Assembly (NCBI RefSeq): GCF_916618955.1
Contig: NZ_OU745390.1
Span: 3,968,001 to 4,032,000, forward strand
Reading direction: 5' to 3'
Origin: Pseudomonas sp. Marseille-Q3773
GTDB taxonomy: Bacteria > Pseudomonadota > Gammaproteobacteria > Pseudomonadales > Pseudomonadaceae
DNA: 64,000 bases
This document shows positions 1 to 9,106 of the stretch, in pieces (positions within the stretch are counted from its first letter, which is position 1; every line of letters starts with the position of its first letter). Below the pieces are notes generated by a model that saw only the letters and a list, made by a program, of their open reading frames with translations, ran no database searches and was not told where the DNA came from. Both the position numbers and the translations under genes were made by a program.

Positions 1-553
1 CGTGTCCTGGGGCGGCGCCCTGGCCCAGCAGTTCGCTCACGATTACCCCGAGCGCTGCAAGAAGCTGGTGCTGGCCGCCACTGCGGCCGGTGCGGTGATG
101 GTGCCCGGCAAGCCCAAGGTGCTGTGGATGATGGCCAGCCCGCGGCGCTACGTACAACCGTCGCACGTCATCCGGATTGCGCCATTGATCTATGGTGGTG
201 GCTTCCGACGCGACCCGGACCTGGCCATGAAACATGCCGCCAAGGTGCGCTCCGGCGGCAAGATGGGCTACTACTGGCAGCTGTTCGCCGGGCTTGGCTG
301 GACCAGCATCCACTGGCTGCACAAGATCCAGCAGCCAACCCTGGTGCTGGCCGGCGACGACGACCCGTTGATCCCGCTGATCAACATGCGCCTGCTGGCC
401 TGGCGGATTCCCAATGCCCAGCTACACATTATCGACGACGGCCATCTGTTCCTGATCACCCGGGCCGAGGCCGTCGCCCCGATCATCATGAATTTCCTTC
501 AGCAAGAACGACAGCGCGCCGTCATGCACCCTCGCCCGGTTTCGGGCGGGTAG
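1..553 (+). CDS. phaZ: PHA depolymerase PhaZ, C-terminal part (5' end outside window)
   Basis: Intracellular depolymerase that hydrolyses stored medium-chain-length polyhydroxyalkanoate on the granule surface. The frame is open from the window edge, so the N-terminus is missing. The visible 183 residues begin inside the nucleophile elbow (V-S-W-G-G, the end of a G-x-S-x-G box). They carry the remaining alpha/beta-hydrolase landmarks: the acid in LAGDDDPLIP and the histidine in DDGHLFLI near the C-terminus. phaC2 follows, separated by a REP pair, which is the usual phaC1-Z-C2-D order. The identification rests on the fold motifs plus this context. Confidence 0.93.
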   Translation, partial: VSWGGALAQQFAHDYPERCKKLVLAATAAGAVMVPGKPKVLWMMASPRRYVQPSHVIRIAPLIYGGGFRRDPDLAMKHAAKVRSGGKMGYYWQLFAGLGWTSIHWLHKIQQPTLVLAGDDDPLIPLINMRLLAWRIPNAQLHIIDDGHLFLITRAEAVAPIIMNFLQQERQRAVMHPRPVSGG

Positions 554-561
554 ATCGACGC

Positions 562-635
562 GGCCTTCTGCGCGGGTGCGCCCGTGCCCACAGGGACGGC
601 GCTGAACCCGTGGGCGCGGGCATGCCCGCGAAGGT
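562..635. repeat. Inverted REP pair between phaZ and phaC2
   Basis: Two copies of the P. putida-type REP in opposite orientation (about 562-594 and 607-635). Each contains a cgcggg...cccgcg palindrome and a cccaca/tgtggg tail. It could fold as a strong hairpin in the phaZ-phaC2 message and tune mRNA stability or partial termination; that role is inference. Confidence 0.8.
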
Positions 636-672
636 CTCGACAGCGGAACGGCTCAGACGAGGGAGTGTTGCC

Positions 673-2355
673 ATGAAAGACAAACCGGCCAAAGGAACGC
701 CAACGCTTCCCGCCACCCGCATGAACGTACAGAACGCCATCCTCGGCCTGCGCGGGCGTGACCTGTTGTCCACGTTGCGCAATGTCAGCCGTCACGGCCT
801 GCGTCACCCGCTGCATACCGCACACCATCTGTTGGCCCTGGGCGGCCAACTGGGCCGCGTGCTGCTGGGCGACACGCCGCACCAGCCGAACCCGCGCGAC
901 CCGCGCTTCAACGACCCTACGTGGAGCCAGAATCCGTTCTACCGCCGCGGCCTGCAGGCTTATCTGGCCTGGCAGAAGCAGACCCGCCTGTGGATCGAGG
1001 AAAGCCATCTGGACGACGATGACCGGGCCCGGGCGCACTTTCTGTTCAACCTGATCAACGACGCTCTGGCGCCCAGCAATTCGCTGCTCAACCCACTGGC
1101 GGTCAAGGAGCTGTTCAACACCGGCGGGCAGAGCCTGCTGCGCGGTGTGGCTCACCTGCTCGACGACCTGCGCCACAATGACGGCCTGCCGCGCCAGGTC
1201 GACGAGCGTGCCTTCGAGGTGGGCGGCAACCTGGCCGCGACCCCCGGCGCAGTGGTGTTTCGCAACGAGCTGCTGGAGCTGATCCAGTACAAGCCGATGA
1301 GCGAAAAGCAGCACGCCCGGCCACTGCTGGTGGTGCCGCCGCAAATCAACAAGTTCTACATCTTTGACCTCAGCCCGACCAACAGCTTCGTGCAGTACAT
1401 GCTGAAGAGCGGCCTGCAGGTATTCATGATCAGCTGGCGCAACCCCGACCCGCGCCACCGCGAATGGGGCCTGTCCAGCTACGTGCAAGCGCTGGAAGAA
1501 GCGCTCAACGCCTGCCGCAGTATCAGCGGCAACCGCGACCCCAACCTGATGGGCGCCTGCGCCGGCGGCCTGACCATGGCCGCGCTGCAAGGCCACCTGC
1601 AGGCCAGGCAGCAACTGCGCCGGGTGCGCAGCGCTACCTACCTGGTCAGCCTGCTGGACAGCAAGTTCGAGAGCCCGGCCAGCCTGTTCGCCGACGAGCA
1701 GACCATCGAGGCCGCCAAACGCCGATCCTACCAGCGTGGCGTGCTCGACGGCGCCGAGGTGGCACGGATATTCGCCTGGATGCGGCCCAATGACCTGATC
1801 TGGAACTACTGGGTCAACAACTATCTGCTCGGCAAGACGCCACCGGCCTTCGACATCCTGTACTGGAACGCCGACAGCACGCGCCTGCCCGCTGCCCTGC
1901 ATGGTGACCTGCTGGACTTCTTCAAGCTCAACCCGCTGACCTATCCGGCCGGCCTGGAGGTGTGCGGTACGCCCGTCGACCTGCAGAAGGTCGACCTGGA
2001 CAGTTTCACCGTCGCCGGCAGCAACGACCACATCACCCCTTGGGACGCGGTGTACCGTTCGGCCTTGCTGCTGGGTGGCGACCGGCGCTTCGTGCTGGCC
2101 AACAGCGGGCATATCCAGAGCATCATCAACCCGCCTGGCAACCCCAAGGCCTATTACCTGGCGAACCCCAAGCTGCCCGGAGACCCACGCGCCTGGTTCC
2201 ACGACGCCAAGCGCAGCGAGGGCAGCTGGTGGCCGTTGTGGCTGGACTGGATCACCCCGCGCTCCGGCCCGCTCAAGGCACCGCGCAGGGAGCTGGGCAA
2301 TGCCACCTATCCACCGCTGGGGCCCGCACCGGGTACCTACGTGATGACCCGCTGA
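673..2355 (+). CDS. phaC2: Class II poly(3-hydroxyalkanoate) synthase PhaC2
   Basis: Polymerises (R)-3-hydroxyacyl-CoA (C6-C14) into PHA at the granule surface. The frame is open much further upstream, but the ATG at 673, giving MKDKPAKG and 560 residues, matches class II synthase length and follows the REP pair. The lipase-like box G-A-C-A-G-G places the catalytic Cys at residue 296. The other triad members are Asp452 (in SNDHITPW) and His480 (in NSGHIQSI). It lies downstream of phaZ and 13 bp before phaD. The C296-type nucleophile instead of Ser is the family hallmark. Confidence 0.97.
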   Translation: MKDKPAKGTPTLPATRMNVQNAILGLRGRDLLSTLRNVSRHGLRHPLHTAHHLLALGGQLGRVLLGDTPHQPNPRDPRFNDPTWSQNPFYRRGLQAYLAWQKQTRLWIEESHLDDDDRARAHFLFNLINDALAPSNSLLNPLAVKELFNTGGQSLLRGVAHLLDDLRHNDGLPRQVDERAFEVGGNLAATPGAVVFRNELLELIQYKPMSEKQHARPLLVVPPQINKFYIFDLSPTNSFVQYMLKSGLQVFMISWRNPDPRHREWGLSSYVQALEEALNACRSISGNRDPNLMGACAGGLTMAALQGHLQARQQLRRVRSATYLVSLLDSKFESPASLFADEQTIEAAKRRSYQRGVLDGAEVARIFAWMRPNDLIWNYWVNNYLLGKTPPAFDILYWNADSTRLPAALHGDLLDFFKLNPLTYPAGLEVCGTPVDLQKVDLDSFTVAGSNDHITPWDAVYRSALLLGGDRRFVLANSGHIQSIINPPGNPKAYYLANPKLPGDPRAWFHDAKRSEGSWWPLWLDWITPRSGPLKAPRRELGNATYPPLGPAPGTYVMTR

Positions 2356-2368
2356 GCCTGCCGACGGG

Positions 2369-2983
2369 ATGAAGACTCGCGACCGTATCCTCGAATGCGC
2401 CTTGCAGCTGTTCAACCAGCAGGGCGAGCCGAACGTCTCCACCCTGGAGATCGCCAACGAACTGGGCATCAGCCCGGGCAACCTGTACTACCACTTCCAT
2501 GGCAAGGAGCCACTGGTACTGGGCCTGTTCGAGCGCTTCGAAGAGGCACTGATGCCCTTGCTCGACCCACCGCTCGAAGCGCGCCTGGAGGCCGAAGACT
2601 ACTGGCTGTTCCTGCACCTGATCGTCGAACGCATGGCGCAATACCGCTTCCTGTTCCAGGACCTGTCGAACCTGACCGGGCGCCTGCCCAAGCTGGCACG
2701 CGGCATGCGCAGCCTGATCAACGCGCTGAAGCGTACGCTGGCAGCGTTGCTGGCCAGCCTCAAGGGCCAGGGGCAGGTGGAAAGCGAAACCCAGGCGCTG
2801 GGGCAATTGGTGGAACAGATCACCCTGACCCTGATGTTCTCGCTGGATTATCAGCGCGTGCTTGGGCGCGAGGGGGATGTGGGGATCGTGGTGTACCAAG
2901 TGATGATGCTGGTGGCGCCGCATCTGCAGGCCCAGGCGCGGGGGGCGGCAGAGCAGTTGGCGGTGCGCTATCTGGAGGGGTAG
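2369..2983 (+). CDS. phaD: TetR-family transcriptional regulator PhaD
   Basis: Regulator of the PHA genes. The protein has 204 residues, with an N-terminal TetR helix-turn-helix (about residues 20-50, TLEIANELGISPGNLYYHF) followed by an all-helical ligand/dimer domain. It starts 13 bp after phaC2, so the two are probably co-transcribed. In P. putida PhaD is known as an activator of the phaC1 and phaI promoters that responds to fatty-acid-derived CoA metabolites. A candidate operator is visible upstream of phaI at 4434-4453. It is followed by a REP pair and the convergent phaF. Confidence 0.95.
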   Translation: MKTRDRILECALQLFNQQGEPNVSTLEIANELGISPGNLYYHFHGKEPLVLGLFERFEEALMPLLDPPLEARLEAEDYWLFLHLIVERMAQYRFLFQDLSNLTGRLPKLARGMRSLINALKRTLAALLASLKGQGQVESETQALGQLVEQITLTLMFSLDYQRVLGREGDVGIVVYQVMMLVAPHLQAQARGAAEQLAVRYLEG

Positions 2984-3002
2984 GCCTGGTGTTTCGGCAC
3001 CA

Positions 3003-3091
3003 CGGCCTTCGCGTGCAAGCCCGCTCCCACAAGGCCTGCGCTGAGCAGATGATCGGCGCGATACTTGTGAGAGCGGGCGAGCCCGCGAAGC
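3003..3091. repeat. Inverted REP pair between convergent phaD and phaF
   Basis: A REP unit at about 3003-3034 and an inverted, degenerate unit at about 3064-3091 share the cgctcccacaagg / cttgtgagagcggg core. They lie between two convergent genes, where such hairpins often act as bidirectional transcription barriers (inference). Confidence 0.75.
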
Positions 3092-3104
3092 AGGTGACGC
3101 GGTA

Positions 3105-3920
3105 TCAGATCAGGGTACCGCTGCCATTGGCTGCCGACGGCGTGCTGCTGGCCGGGGCGGCGGCAGGTGCCGGGGCGGCGGTCGCAGCTGGCGCAGCACT
3201 GGTCGCAGGCGCTGCCGGCTTGGCGGCTGCCGGTTTGGCCGGTGCCTTTTTAACCGCTGGCTTCTTCGCTGCCGCTGGCTTGGCCGTTGCCGGTTTCGCC
3301 GCGGGCTTGGCTGCCGCTGGTTTGGCCGTGGCGGTTTTCGCCGCTGGCTTCGCCGCTGCCGTCTTGGCGGCCGGTTTTACCGCTGCTGCCTTGGCTGCCG
3401 GCTTGGCCGCTGCGGTTTTCGCCGCAGGCTTGGCCGCTGCCGCCTTGGCCAATGGCTTGGCCGCTGCCTTGCTCGCGGCCGGCTTGGCGGCCGCACGCGA
3501 CGAGACCGGCGTAACCGATGCACCGGTCAGTTTCTCGATCTGCTTGGTCAGGCTGTCCACCTGCTGGTGCAGGGCCTTGATCTCGTTGCGGCTGGGCACG
3601 CCAAGGCGCGAGATGGCGCTGTTCAGGCGCTTGTCGAAGGCCTCTTCGAGTTCGCTCCACTTGCCCAGGGCACGGTCCTTGACGCCAGACACACGTGAAC
3701 TGGTCGACGACTTGGCGGTTTCCGCCACGTCTTCAGCCGTCTTCTTCGCTTGCTTCTCGGCCTTCTCGCCATCCTTCACCAGCGAGTCGAACAGCTTCGA
3801 GCCGTCCTGGTCGATCTTCGAATAGATACCCAGCCCTGCCAGCCAGATCTTGCGGGAGTACTTCTCGATCCCGCCGACCCAGGAGCTGCCTTCTTTCTCG
3901 GAATTCTTCTTGCCAGCCAT
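3105..3920 (-). CDS. phaF: PHA granule phasin PhaF with histone H1-like tail
   Basis: Phasin that coats PHA granules and, through its basic C-terminus, binds the nucleoid and helps distribute granules at division. The start is the ATG at 3920 (MAGKKNSEKEG), 271 residues; an upstream in-frame Met lacks family similarity. Residues 1 to about 135 form the phasin domain (IWLAGLGIYSKIDQDG; amphipathic helix and coiled coil QQVDSLTKQIEKL). About residue 140 onward is an Ala/Lys/Pro repeat tail of AAKPAA units. It lies 10 bp downstream of phaI, with which it is probably co-transcribed. The opposite strand of the tail encodes long Ala/Gly-rich spurious ORFs. Confidence 0.95.
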   Translation of the reverse strand: MAGKKNSEKEGSSWVGGIEKYSRKIWLAGLGIYSKIDQDGSKLFDSLVKDGEKAEKQAKKTAEDVAETAKSSTSSRVSGVKDRALGKWSELEEAFDKRLNSAISRLGVPSRNEIKALHQQVDSLTKQIEKLTGASVTPVSSRAAAKPAASKAAAKPLAKAAAAKPAAKTAAAKPAAKAAAVKPAAKTAAAKPAAKTATAKPAAAKPAAKPATAKPAAAKKPAVKKAPAKPAAAKPAAPATSAAPAATAAPAPAAAPASSTPSAANGSGTLI

Positions 3921-3930
3921 CCTGCTCTCC

Positions 3931-4350
3931 TTATGGTTTGTGCGCGACGCGCTCAAGCAGCTCATGCAGCTGTTCAAGCTTGATGGACAACGCCTCAACG
4001 TCATGTTTAGACGGAATGCCCAGGCGATTCAAGGCGCGCCCTACCCGTGCGTCGAAAGCTTTTTCGATTTTGTCGAGTTGAATTTCGACCCGCCCCGGGA
4101 CGCGGCTAACGGCCTGGGTCGCTTCATCGATCTGGCTGTTGGCTGCATCCAGTTCCTTGTCGATACGCTTCTTGCCCCGTTTTTCGAGGCCTTCACCGGC
4201 CTTGACCAGCTCGTTGAAGTAGTCGGAGCCTTCCTGGCCCACGCGCGCATAGGCGCCGATACCCGCCAGCCAGATCTTGCGCGCATAGCCGCGCACCTCG
4301 CCCAGCGTACCCGGGGCGTCGTCCTTTTTCTTCGCAGTCACTTTGGCCAT
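3931..4350 (-). CDS. phaI: PHA granule phasin PhaI
   Basis: Small phasin of the granule surface, paralogous to the N-terminal domain of PhaF (shared IWLAGIGAYARVGQEG segment). The ATG at 4350 (MAKVTAKKKDD) gives 139 residues, the usual length; the open frame upstream is not family-like. It has a coiled-coil region with heptad hydrophobics towards the C-terminus. It is the first gene of a phaI-phaF operon, whose promoter lies between 4351 and 4460 and contains an inverted repeat. Confidence 0.95.
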   Translation of the reverse strand: MAKVTAKKKDDAPGTLGEVRGYARKIWLAGIGAYARVGQEGSDYFNELVKAGEGLEKRGKKRIDKELDAANSQIDEATQAVSRVPGRVEIQLDKIEKAFDARVGRALNRLGIPSKHDVEALSIKLEQLHELLERVAHKP

Positions 4351-4433
4351 GCTCTGTACCTCATGCTCATGAGTGGAGGAGGAACCGCCCATGGAGGTTG
4401 GGCTTGAGCACAAGGTAGAGAGGGAAATTAGAA

Positions 4434-4453
4434 TCTTCACCCTAAGGTGAAGA
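4434..4453. promoter_or_regulatory. Candidate PhaD operator upstream of phaI
   Basis: Inverted repeat with half-sites tcttca and tgaaga, 6 bp each, separated by 8 bp; the inner bases extend the symmetry (cttcacc/ggtgaag). It lies 84 bp upstream of phaI and 18 bp beyond the end of the convergent small gene at 4471. The geometry (6-8-6) fits what I recall of PhaD sites. Assignment to PhaD is inference. Confidence 0.55.
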
Positions 4454-4470
4454 CAGGGCCCGGCACGGGA

Positions 4471-4746
4471 TCAGGCCAAGGCCTTGTCCAGTGCCCGCTC
4501 GATCTCGCCCTTGATCGTGCCGCTCATCATCGACAGCATCATGCCGAGCTTCAGCTCCACGCGGATGCTGTCTTCGCCGATATGCACGCTGCCGTTGGCA
4601 CCGCTGCGCGCCACATCGACCCGGTCACCGTTCCAGGTAGCCTTGAGGTCGTATTCACGGACCAGCCTGTCCACCAGTGCCTCGGCCTTGGCACGGGCGG
4701 CATCACGGCCGAGGGAATGTTTGCGTTCGACGCTGATCTGAGTCAT
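4471..4746 (-). CDS. Polyhydroxyalkanoic acid system family protein (small PHA-granule region protein)
   Basis: 91-residue protein starting at the ATG at 4746 (MTQISVERKHSLG); the longer upstream frame is not conserved-looking. It resembles the PHA_gran_rgn family found beside pha genes, for which no reaction is known. It has an alternating strand pattern (VDRLVREYDLKATWNGDRVDVARSG in two runs) and ends in a helical MLSMMSGTIKGEIERALDKAL segment. It is upstream of and in the same direction as phaI and phaF, across a 120-bp gap that holds the putative PhaD site. The functional link to PHA is by context. Confidence 0.8.
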   Translation of the reverse strand: MTQISVERKHSLGRDAARAKAEALVDRLVREYDLKATWNGDRVDVARSGANGSVHIGEDSIRVELKLGMMLSMMSGTIKGEIERALDKALA

Positions 4747-4870
4747 GCAGGTGTTCCTGGAGATGAAGACATAATCGGCATTATGCCCGCCCCTGCCCAC
4801 TGGCACACCCCGCCAAGACAAATCCGCCCGTTCGCCCTAGAATGGCGGTAATTTTTTTCGGTGAAGCGAT

Positions 4871-5641
4871 ATGAACGACCAGCGCAAAGGCGACCAAGCC
4901 GAACCCACCACCCATTTCGGTTACCAGGACGTCCCTGAAAGCCAGAAGGCGAAGAAAGTCGCCGAAGTGTTTCACTCGGTGGCGGCCAAGTACGACCTGA
5001 TGAACGACGTGCTTTCCGGCGGCATGCACCGCCTGTGGAAGCGCTTCACCATCGAGCTGTCGGGCGTACGCGCCGGCAACCGCGTGCTGGACATCGCCGG
5101 CGGTACCGGTGACCTGGCCGCCAAGTTCTCGCGGCTGGTCGGCCCGACCGGGCAGGTGGTGCTGGCCGACATCAACGAATCGATGCTCAAGGTTGGCCGT
5201 GACCGCCTGCTCGACCGTGGCGTGGCCGGCAACATCGAGTTCGTCCAGGCCGATGCCGAGAAGCTGCCGTTCCCGGACAACCATTTCGACTGCGTGACCA
5301 TCGCCTTCGGCCTGCGCAACGTCACCCACAAGGACGAGGCCATCCGCTCGATGCTGCGTGTACTCAAGCCGGGCGGCCGCCTGCTGGTGCTGGAGTTCTC
5401 CAAGCCGACCAACAAGCTGATGTCCAAGGCCTACGACGCCTACTCGTTCGCCTTCATGCCCCTGGCCGGCAAGCTGATCACCAACGACGCGGACAGCTAC
5501 CGCTACCTCGCCGAGTCGATCCGCATGCACCCCGACCAGGAAACCCTCAAGGCCATGATGGTCGACGCCGGTTTCGACCGCGTCACCTACCACAACATGA
5601 CCAGCGGCATTGTCGCCGTACACCGGGGAATCAAGCCCTGA
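4871..5641 (+). CDS. ubiE: Ubiquinone/menaquinone C-methyltransferase UbiE
   Basis: SAM-dependent C-methyltransferase acting on the benzoquinol ring (2-octaprenyl-6-methoxy-1,4-benzoquinol type substrates) in ubiquinone synthesis. 256 residues, typical length. Class I methyltransferase motifs are visible: [15 protein letters not shown] (SAM motif I), an acidic end of strand 2 ([11 protein letters not shown]), [25 protein letters not shown], and the C-terminal [17 protein letters not shown]. It is the first of ubiE-ubiJ-ubiB; its stop codon shares one base with the ubiJ start. Confidence 0.98.
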   Translation: MNDQRKGDQAEPTTHFGYQDVPESQKAKKVAEVFHSVAAKYDLMNDVLSGGMHRLWKRFTIELSGVRAGNRVLDIAGGTGDLAAKFSRLVGPTGQVVLADINESMLKVGRDRLLDRGVAGNIEFVQADAEKLPFPDNHFDCVTIAFGLRNVTHKDEAIRSMLRVLKPGGRLLVLEFSKPTNKLMSKAYDAYSFAFMPLAGKLITNDADSYRYLAESIRMHPDQETLKAMMVDAGFDRVTYHNMTSGIVAVHRGIKP

Positions 5642-6264
5642 TGCTGCTGGCCGGGCTGTTCGCCAGCGTCGAACATGGCCTGAACCGCGTCCTGCGCATG
5701 GATAGCACGGCCCTGCCGCGGCTGGCCGCGCTGGAAGGCAAGGTCATCGAGATCGACTGCCGCCAACCGGCCCTGCAGGTATTCATCCTGCCCGATGAAG
5801 AGGGCCTGATGCTGGCCGCCCACTGGGAAGGCGAGGTCGACTGCAGCCTGCGCGCCCCGGCCGGCAGTCTGGCGCAACTGGCGCTGGCCAGGGACAAGAC
5901 TGCGGTGCTGCACAGCCCGCAGGTCGAGCTGCATGGCGACAGTGCCGTACTGCTCGACCTGTTCGGCGTGCTGCAGGACCTGGAACTGGACTGGGAACAC
6001 GAGCTGCAGCGCTGGCTCGGCCCGGTCGCCACGGCCATGCTGGCCGGGCACATCCGCCTGCGTGCCCGCTGGACCCGCCAGGGCCTGGCGCGCTTCAGCC
6101 ACAACCTTTCCGAGTACCTGGCCGAAGAGTCCCGCACCCTGGTCGGCAGACGCGAAGCCGAAGCCGCCTTCAGCGAACTCGATGCCCTCAAGCTTGATAC
6201 CGAACGCCTCGAGGCGCGCATCAAGCGCCTCTCCCGATCCCTTGATACCAGCGATAACGCATGA
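5641..6264 (+). CDS. ubiJ: Ubiquinone biosynthesis accessory protein UbiJ (SCP2 domain)
   Basis: 207-residue accessory factor of the soluble Ubi metabolon. It is thought to bind ubiquinone intermediates or lipid through an SCP2-type domain (about residues 15-115; [29 protein letters not shown]) and to scaffold Ubi enzymes. The C-terminus is a coiled coil ([31 protein letters not shown]). It starts on the last base of ubiE and overlaps ubiB by 4 bp, so translation of the three genes is coupled. Confidence 0.93.
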   Translation: MLLAGLFASVEHGLNRVLRMDSTALPRLAALEGKVIEIDCRQPALQVFILPDEEGLMLAAHWEGEVDCSLRAPAGSLAQLALARDKTAVLHSPQVELHGDSAVLLDLFGVLQDLELDWEHELQRWLGPVATAMLAGHIRLRARWTRQGLARFSHNLSEYLAEESRTLVGRREAEAAFSELDALKLDTERLEARIKRLSRSLDTSDNA

Positions 6265-7880
6265 AGCTGCTCGCCGTCCGCCGTCTTTTCCGCATCCAGC
6301 GCGTAGTCATCCGGTACCGGCTGGATGACCTGCTGTTCGACTACCCGCTGCCCTGGTGGCTGATGAGCCTGCGGCTGCTGATGCCGTGGCGCTGGCTGCC
6401 ACGCAAGCCGTCCGAACTCAGCCGTGGCGCACGCCTGCGCCTGGCGCTGCAGGACCTGGGGCCGATCTTCATCAAGTTCGGCCAGTTGCTGTCGACCCGG
6501 CGTGACCTGCTGCCAACCGACATCGCCGACGAGCTGATGTTGCTGCAGGACCGCGTACCGCCATTCGACCCGCAACACGCCGTGGCGCTGATCGAGGAAC
6601 AGCTCGGAGCCAAGGTGGGCGAAGTGTTCAGCCGCTTCGACGTCGAGCCACTGGCCTCCGCTTCGGTAGCCCAGGTGCATGCAGCCCGCCTGAAAAGCGG
6701 CGAAGAGGTGGTGGTCAAGGTGGTCAGGCCGGGCCTCAAGCCGGTAATCGCTGCGGATATTGCCTGGCTGTTCCTGATCGCCAAAGGCGCCGAGCGTGCC
6801 TCTGCCGATGCCCGCCGGCTGCATCCGGTGGAAATCGTCGGCGATTACGAAAAGACCATCTACGACGAACTCGACCTGCTGCGCGAAGCGGCCAACGCCA
6901 GCCAGCTGCGACGCAATTTCGAAGGGTCCGAGCTGATGTATGTGCCGCAAGTGTACTGGGACTGGTGCCGGCCGAAAGTCCTGGTGATGGAACGCATCTA
7001 CGGCGTCCCGGTAACCGACATGGCGACCCTCGCCGATCAGCGCACCGACATGAAGATGCTGGCCGAGCGCGGGGTGGAGGTGTTCTTCACCCAGGTGTTC
7101 CGCGACAGCTTCTTCCATGCCGACATGCACCCCGGCAACATCTTCGTCAGCACGGTGCGGCCCTGGAGCCCACAGTACATTGCCATCGACTGCGGCATCG
7201 TCGGCAGCCTGACGGACGAGGACCAGGACTACCTGGCGCGCAACCTGATCGCCTTCTTCAAGCGTGACTACCGCCGCGTTGCACAGTTGCACATCGACTC
7301 GGGTTGGGTCCCGGCGCACACCAAGGTCAATGAATTCGAAGCGGCGATCCGCACCGTGTGCGAACCGATCTTCGAAAAACCGTTAAAGGATATTTCCTTC
7401 GGCCAGGTGCTGATGCGCCTGTTCCAGACTGCCCGGCGCTTCAACATGGAAGTGCAGCCGCAGCTGGTACTGCTGCAGAAAACCCTGCTCAATATCGAAG
7501 GCCTGGGCCGCCAGTTGTACCCCGACCTGGACTTGTGGAGCACCGCCAAGCCGTTCCTGGAACGTTGGATGCGTGAGCGCATGAGCCCGAAAGCCGTGCT
7601 TGGCAACATCCACAGCCAGGTCGAACAGCTGCCGCACCTGGCCGACATGGCCCGTGACGTGCTCGAACGCCTGTCTCAACCGCACCTGCACGATCCGCAA
7701 CTCCCCGAGCGCCGGCGCCAGGGCGACCGCTGGCCGCTGCGCCTGCTGGGTGCCGGCCTGCTGGGCGGCGGTGCGGTGTTGGCGGCGGGTGCTGCCGAGG
7801 CCGCCAGCCTGGTCGCCCCGACTGCCTGGCCGGCTTGGCTGATGCTGGTTGCTGGCCTTTACCTGATCGTGCGCCAATAG
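6261..7880 (+). CDS. ubiB: UbiB, atypical kinase/ATPase for ubiquinone biosynthesis
   Basis: 539-residue ABC1/ADCK-family protein-kinase-like ATPase needed for ubiquinone synthesis, probably by extracting lipid intermediates from the membrane. The inhibitory KxGQ motif is seen as IKFGQ (K72-F-G-Q75), the Ala-rich nucleotide loop as [11 protein letters not shown], and the catalytic loop as HADMHPGN (D288). Two hydrophobic C-terminal helices ([15 protein letters not shown] and [15 protein letters not shown]) anchor it to the inner membrane. Start overlaps ubiJ by 4 bp (ATGA). Confidence 0.97.
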   Translation: MKLLAVRRLFRIQRVVIRYRLDDLLFDYPLPWWLMSLRLLMPWRWLPRKPSELSRGARLRLALQDLGPIFIKFGQLLSTRRDLLPTDIADELMLLQDRVPPFDPQHAVALIEEQLGAKVGEVFSRFDVEPLASASVAQVHAARLKSGEEVVVKVVRPGLKPVIAADIAWLFLIAKGAERASADARRLHPVEIVGDYEKTIYDELDLLREAANASQLRRNFEGSELMYVPQVYWDWCRPKVLVMERIYGVPVTDMATLADQRTDMKMLAERGVEVFFTQVFRDSFFHADMHPGNIFVSTVRPWSPQYIAIDCGIVGSLTDEDQDYLARNLIAFFKRDYRRVAQLHIDSGWVPAHTKVNEFEAAIRTVCEPIFEKPLKDISFGQVLMRLFQTARRFNMEVQPQLVLLQKTLLNIEGLGRQLYPDLDLWSTAKPFLERWMRERMSPKAVLGNIHSQVEQLPHLADMARDVLERLSQPHLHDPQLPERRRQGDRWPLRLLGAGLLGGGAVLAAGAAEAASLVAPTAWPAWLMLVAGLYLIVRQ

Positions 7881-7910
7881 CCAGCCGCGCGCATGGCTGG
7901 CACACTAGCG

Positions 7911-7944
7911 CAAAGGGCCCGGCACAGGAGCGGGCCCGCTTTGG
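7911..7944. terminator. GC-rich hairpin between ubiB and hisI
   Basis: Arms caaagggcccg and cgggcccgctttg flank an 8-9 nt loop, a strong stem followed only by a short T run. It may be a terminator or attenuator ahead of hisI; the function is inferred. Confidence 0.45.
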
Positions 7945-7952
7945 AGTCGACG

Positions 7953-8345
7953 ATGAAAGACTGGCTGGACGAGATCAAGTGGAACAGCGAGGGCCTGGTA
8001 CCGGCGATCGCCCAGGACCACAAGACCGGACGCGTGCTGATGATGGCCTGGATGAACCGCGAATCGCTGGCCCTTACCGCCGCCGAACAGCGTGCCATCT
8101 ACTGGTCGCGTTCGCGTGGCAAGCTGTGGCGCAAGGGCGAGGAGTCCGGGCATGTGCAGAAACTGCATGAAATGCGCCTGGACTGCGATGCCGACGTGAT
8201 CATCCTGATGGTCGAGCAACTGGGCCATATCGCCTGCCATACCGGCCGTGAAAGCTGCTTCTACCGCGTTTTCGAAGACGGCCGGTGGAAAACCGTCGAC
8301 CCGGTCCTGAAGGATCCGGATGCCATCTACAGCGCAGGACACTGA
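7953..8345 (+). CDS. hisI: Phosphoribosyl-AMP cyclohydrolase HisI
   Basis: Third step of histidine biosynthesis: hydrolytic opening of the adenine ring of PR-AMP. The ATG at 7953 ([11 protein letters not shown]) gives 130 residues, the normal monofunctional length. Family signatures: [29 protein letters not shown], and the Zn/Mg-binding CDAD...[10 protein letters not shown] with conserved Cys. The hisE gene follows after 1 bp; in many enterics the two are fused as HisIE. Confidence 0.97.
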   Translation: MKDWLDEIKWNSEGLVPAIAQDHKTGRVLMMAWMNRESLALTAAEQRAIYWSRSRGKLWRKGEESGHVQKLHEMRLDCDADVIILMVEQLGHIACHTGRESCFYRVFEDGRWKTVDPVLKDPDAIYSAGH

Positions 8346-8346
8346 C

Positions 8347-8682
8347 ATGAGCGACACCCTCAATCGCCTGGCCGACGTGCTTGAACAACGCAAGCAAGCG
8401 GCGCCCGACAGCTCCTACGTGGCCAGCCTGTACCACAAGGGCCTGAACAAGATTCTGGAAAAGCTCGGCGAAGAATCGGTCGAGACGATCATTGCCGCCA
8501 AGGATGCTGCAGTCAGCAAGGATTACAGCGATGTCATCTATGAAACCGCCGACCTGTGGTTTCATAGCCTGGTGATGCTCAGCGCGCTGGGCCAGCATCC
8601 GCAAGCCGTGCTCGATGAACTGGAACGCCGTTTCGGGCTGTCCGGGCACGATGAGAAGGCCGCACGAACGCCTTCTGCCTGA
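8347..8682 (+). CDS. hisE: Phosphoribosyl-ATP pyrophosphatase HisE
   Basis: Second step of histidine biosynthesis (PR-ATP to PR-AMP plus PPi). 111 residues from the ATG at 8347 (MSDTLNRL). It has the all-alpha MazG-like fold with metal-binding acids in [16 protein letters not shown] and [18 protein letters not shown]. It starts one base after the hisI stop, so the two should be co-translated. A REP pair separates it from tatA. Confidence 0.96.
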   Translation: MSDTLNRLADVLEQRKQAAPDSSYVASLYHKGLNKILEKLGEESVETIIAAKDAAVSKDYSDVIYETADLWFHSLVMLSALGQHPQAVLDELERRFGLSGHDEKAARTPSA

Positions 8683-8695
8683 CGTATTCCGGGCG

Positions 8696-8779
8696 CCTGT
8701 GGGAGCGGGCGTGCCCGCGAAGAATGCGACGCGGTGCATGGCACCGGCTGGTGTTCGCGGGCATGCCCGCTCCCACAGG
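8696..8779. repeat. Inverted REP pair between hisE and tatA
   Basis: Units at 8696-8721 and 8754-8779 are near-perfect inverted copies (cctgtgggagcgggc... and ...gcccgctcccacagg). They probably separate the his and tat transcripts as a stem-loop (inference). Confidence 0.85.
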
Positions 8780-8830
8780 GGCCGTGTTGCCGGATCGATT
8801 TGCTGTACACACACTTTTCAGGAGTACGAA

Positions 8831-9103
8831 ATGGGTATCTTTGACTGGAAACACTGGATCGTCCTGCTGGTCGTCGTGGTCCTGGTGTTCGGCACCAAGA
8901 AGCTGAAGAACTTCGGCAGCGACCTGGGCGAGTCGATCAAAGGCTTCCGTAAGGCCATGAGCGACGAAGAGAACAAGCCGGCCGAGCAGACTCCGCCACC
9001 AGCCCAGCCCGTCCCACCGGTGCAGAACACCGCCCAGCCAAACCAGGGCCATACCATCGAAGGCCAGGCCCAGCCGGTCCAAGAGCCGCAGCGGAAAGAC
9101 TGA
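8831..9103 (+). CDS. tatA: Sec-independent translocase subunit TatA
   Basis: Pore-forming subunit of the twin-arginine translocase, which exports folded proteins. The ATG at 8831 follows an aggagt ribosome-binding site. 90 residues: an N-terminal membrane helix (about 6-22, [13 protein letters not shown]), the [24 protein letters not shown] amphipathic helix, then a Pro/Gln-rich flexible tail. First gene of tatABC; tatB begins 3 bp after the stop. Confidence 0.97.
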   Translation: MGIFDWKHWIVLLVVVVLVFGTKKLKNFGSDLGESIKGFRKAMSDEENKPAEQTPPPAQPVPPVQNTAQPNQGHTIEGQAQPVQEPQRKD

Positions 9104-9106
9104 CCC

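Noticed and set aside
124..672. Long + strand frame upstream of phaC2 (open from 124)
   Set aside because: It overlaps phaZ in another frame and the REP pair, has Arg/Pro-rich shadow composition, and phaC2 homology begins at 673.
499..2481. 660-residue - strand open frame opposite phaC2
   Set aside because: Antisense shadow of a high-GC gene; composition is Gln/Val/Ala-rich with no domain, and phaC2 has intact catalytic residues on the other strand.
2395..3825. 476-residue + frame with Gly/Ala repeats opposite phaF
   Set aside because: Reverse complement of the KPAA-repeat tail of PhaF; GLAAAGLA strings are an artefact.
5631..7319. 562-residue - frame opposite ubiJ/ubiB
   Set aside because: Shadow; no recognisable domain and the + strand genes are complete.
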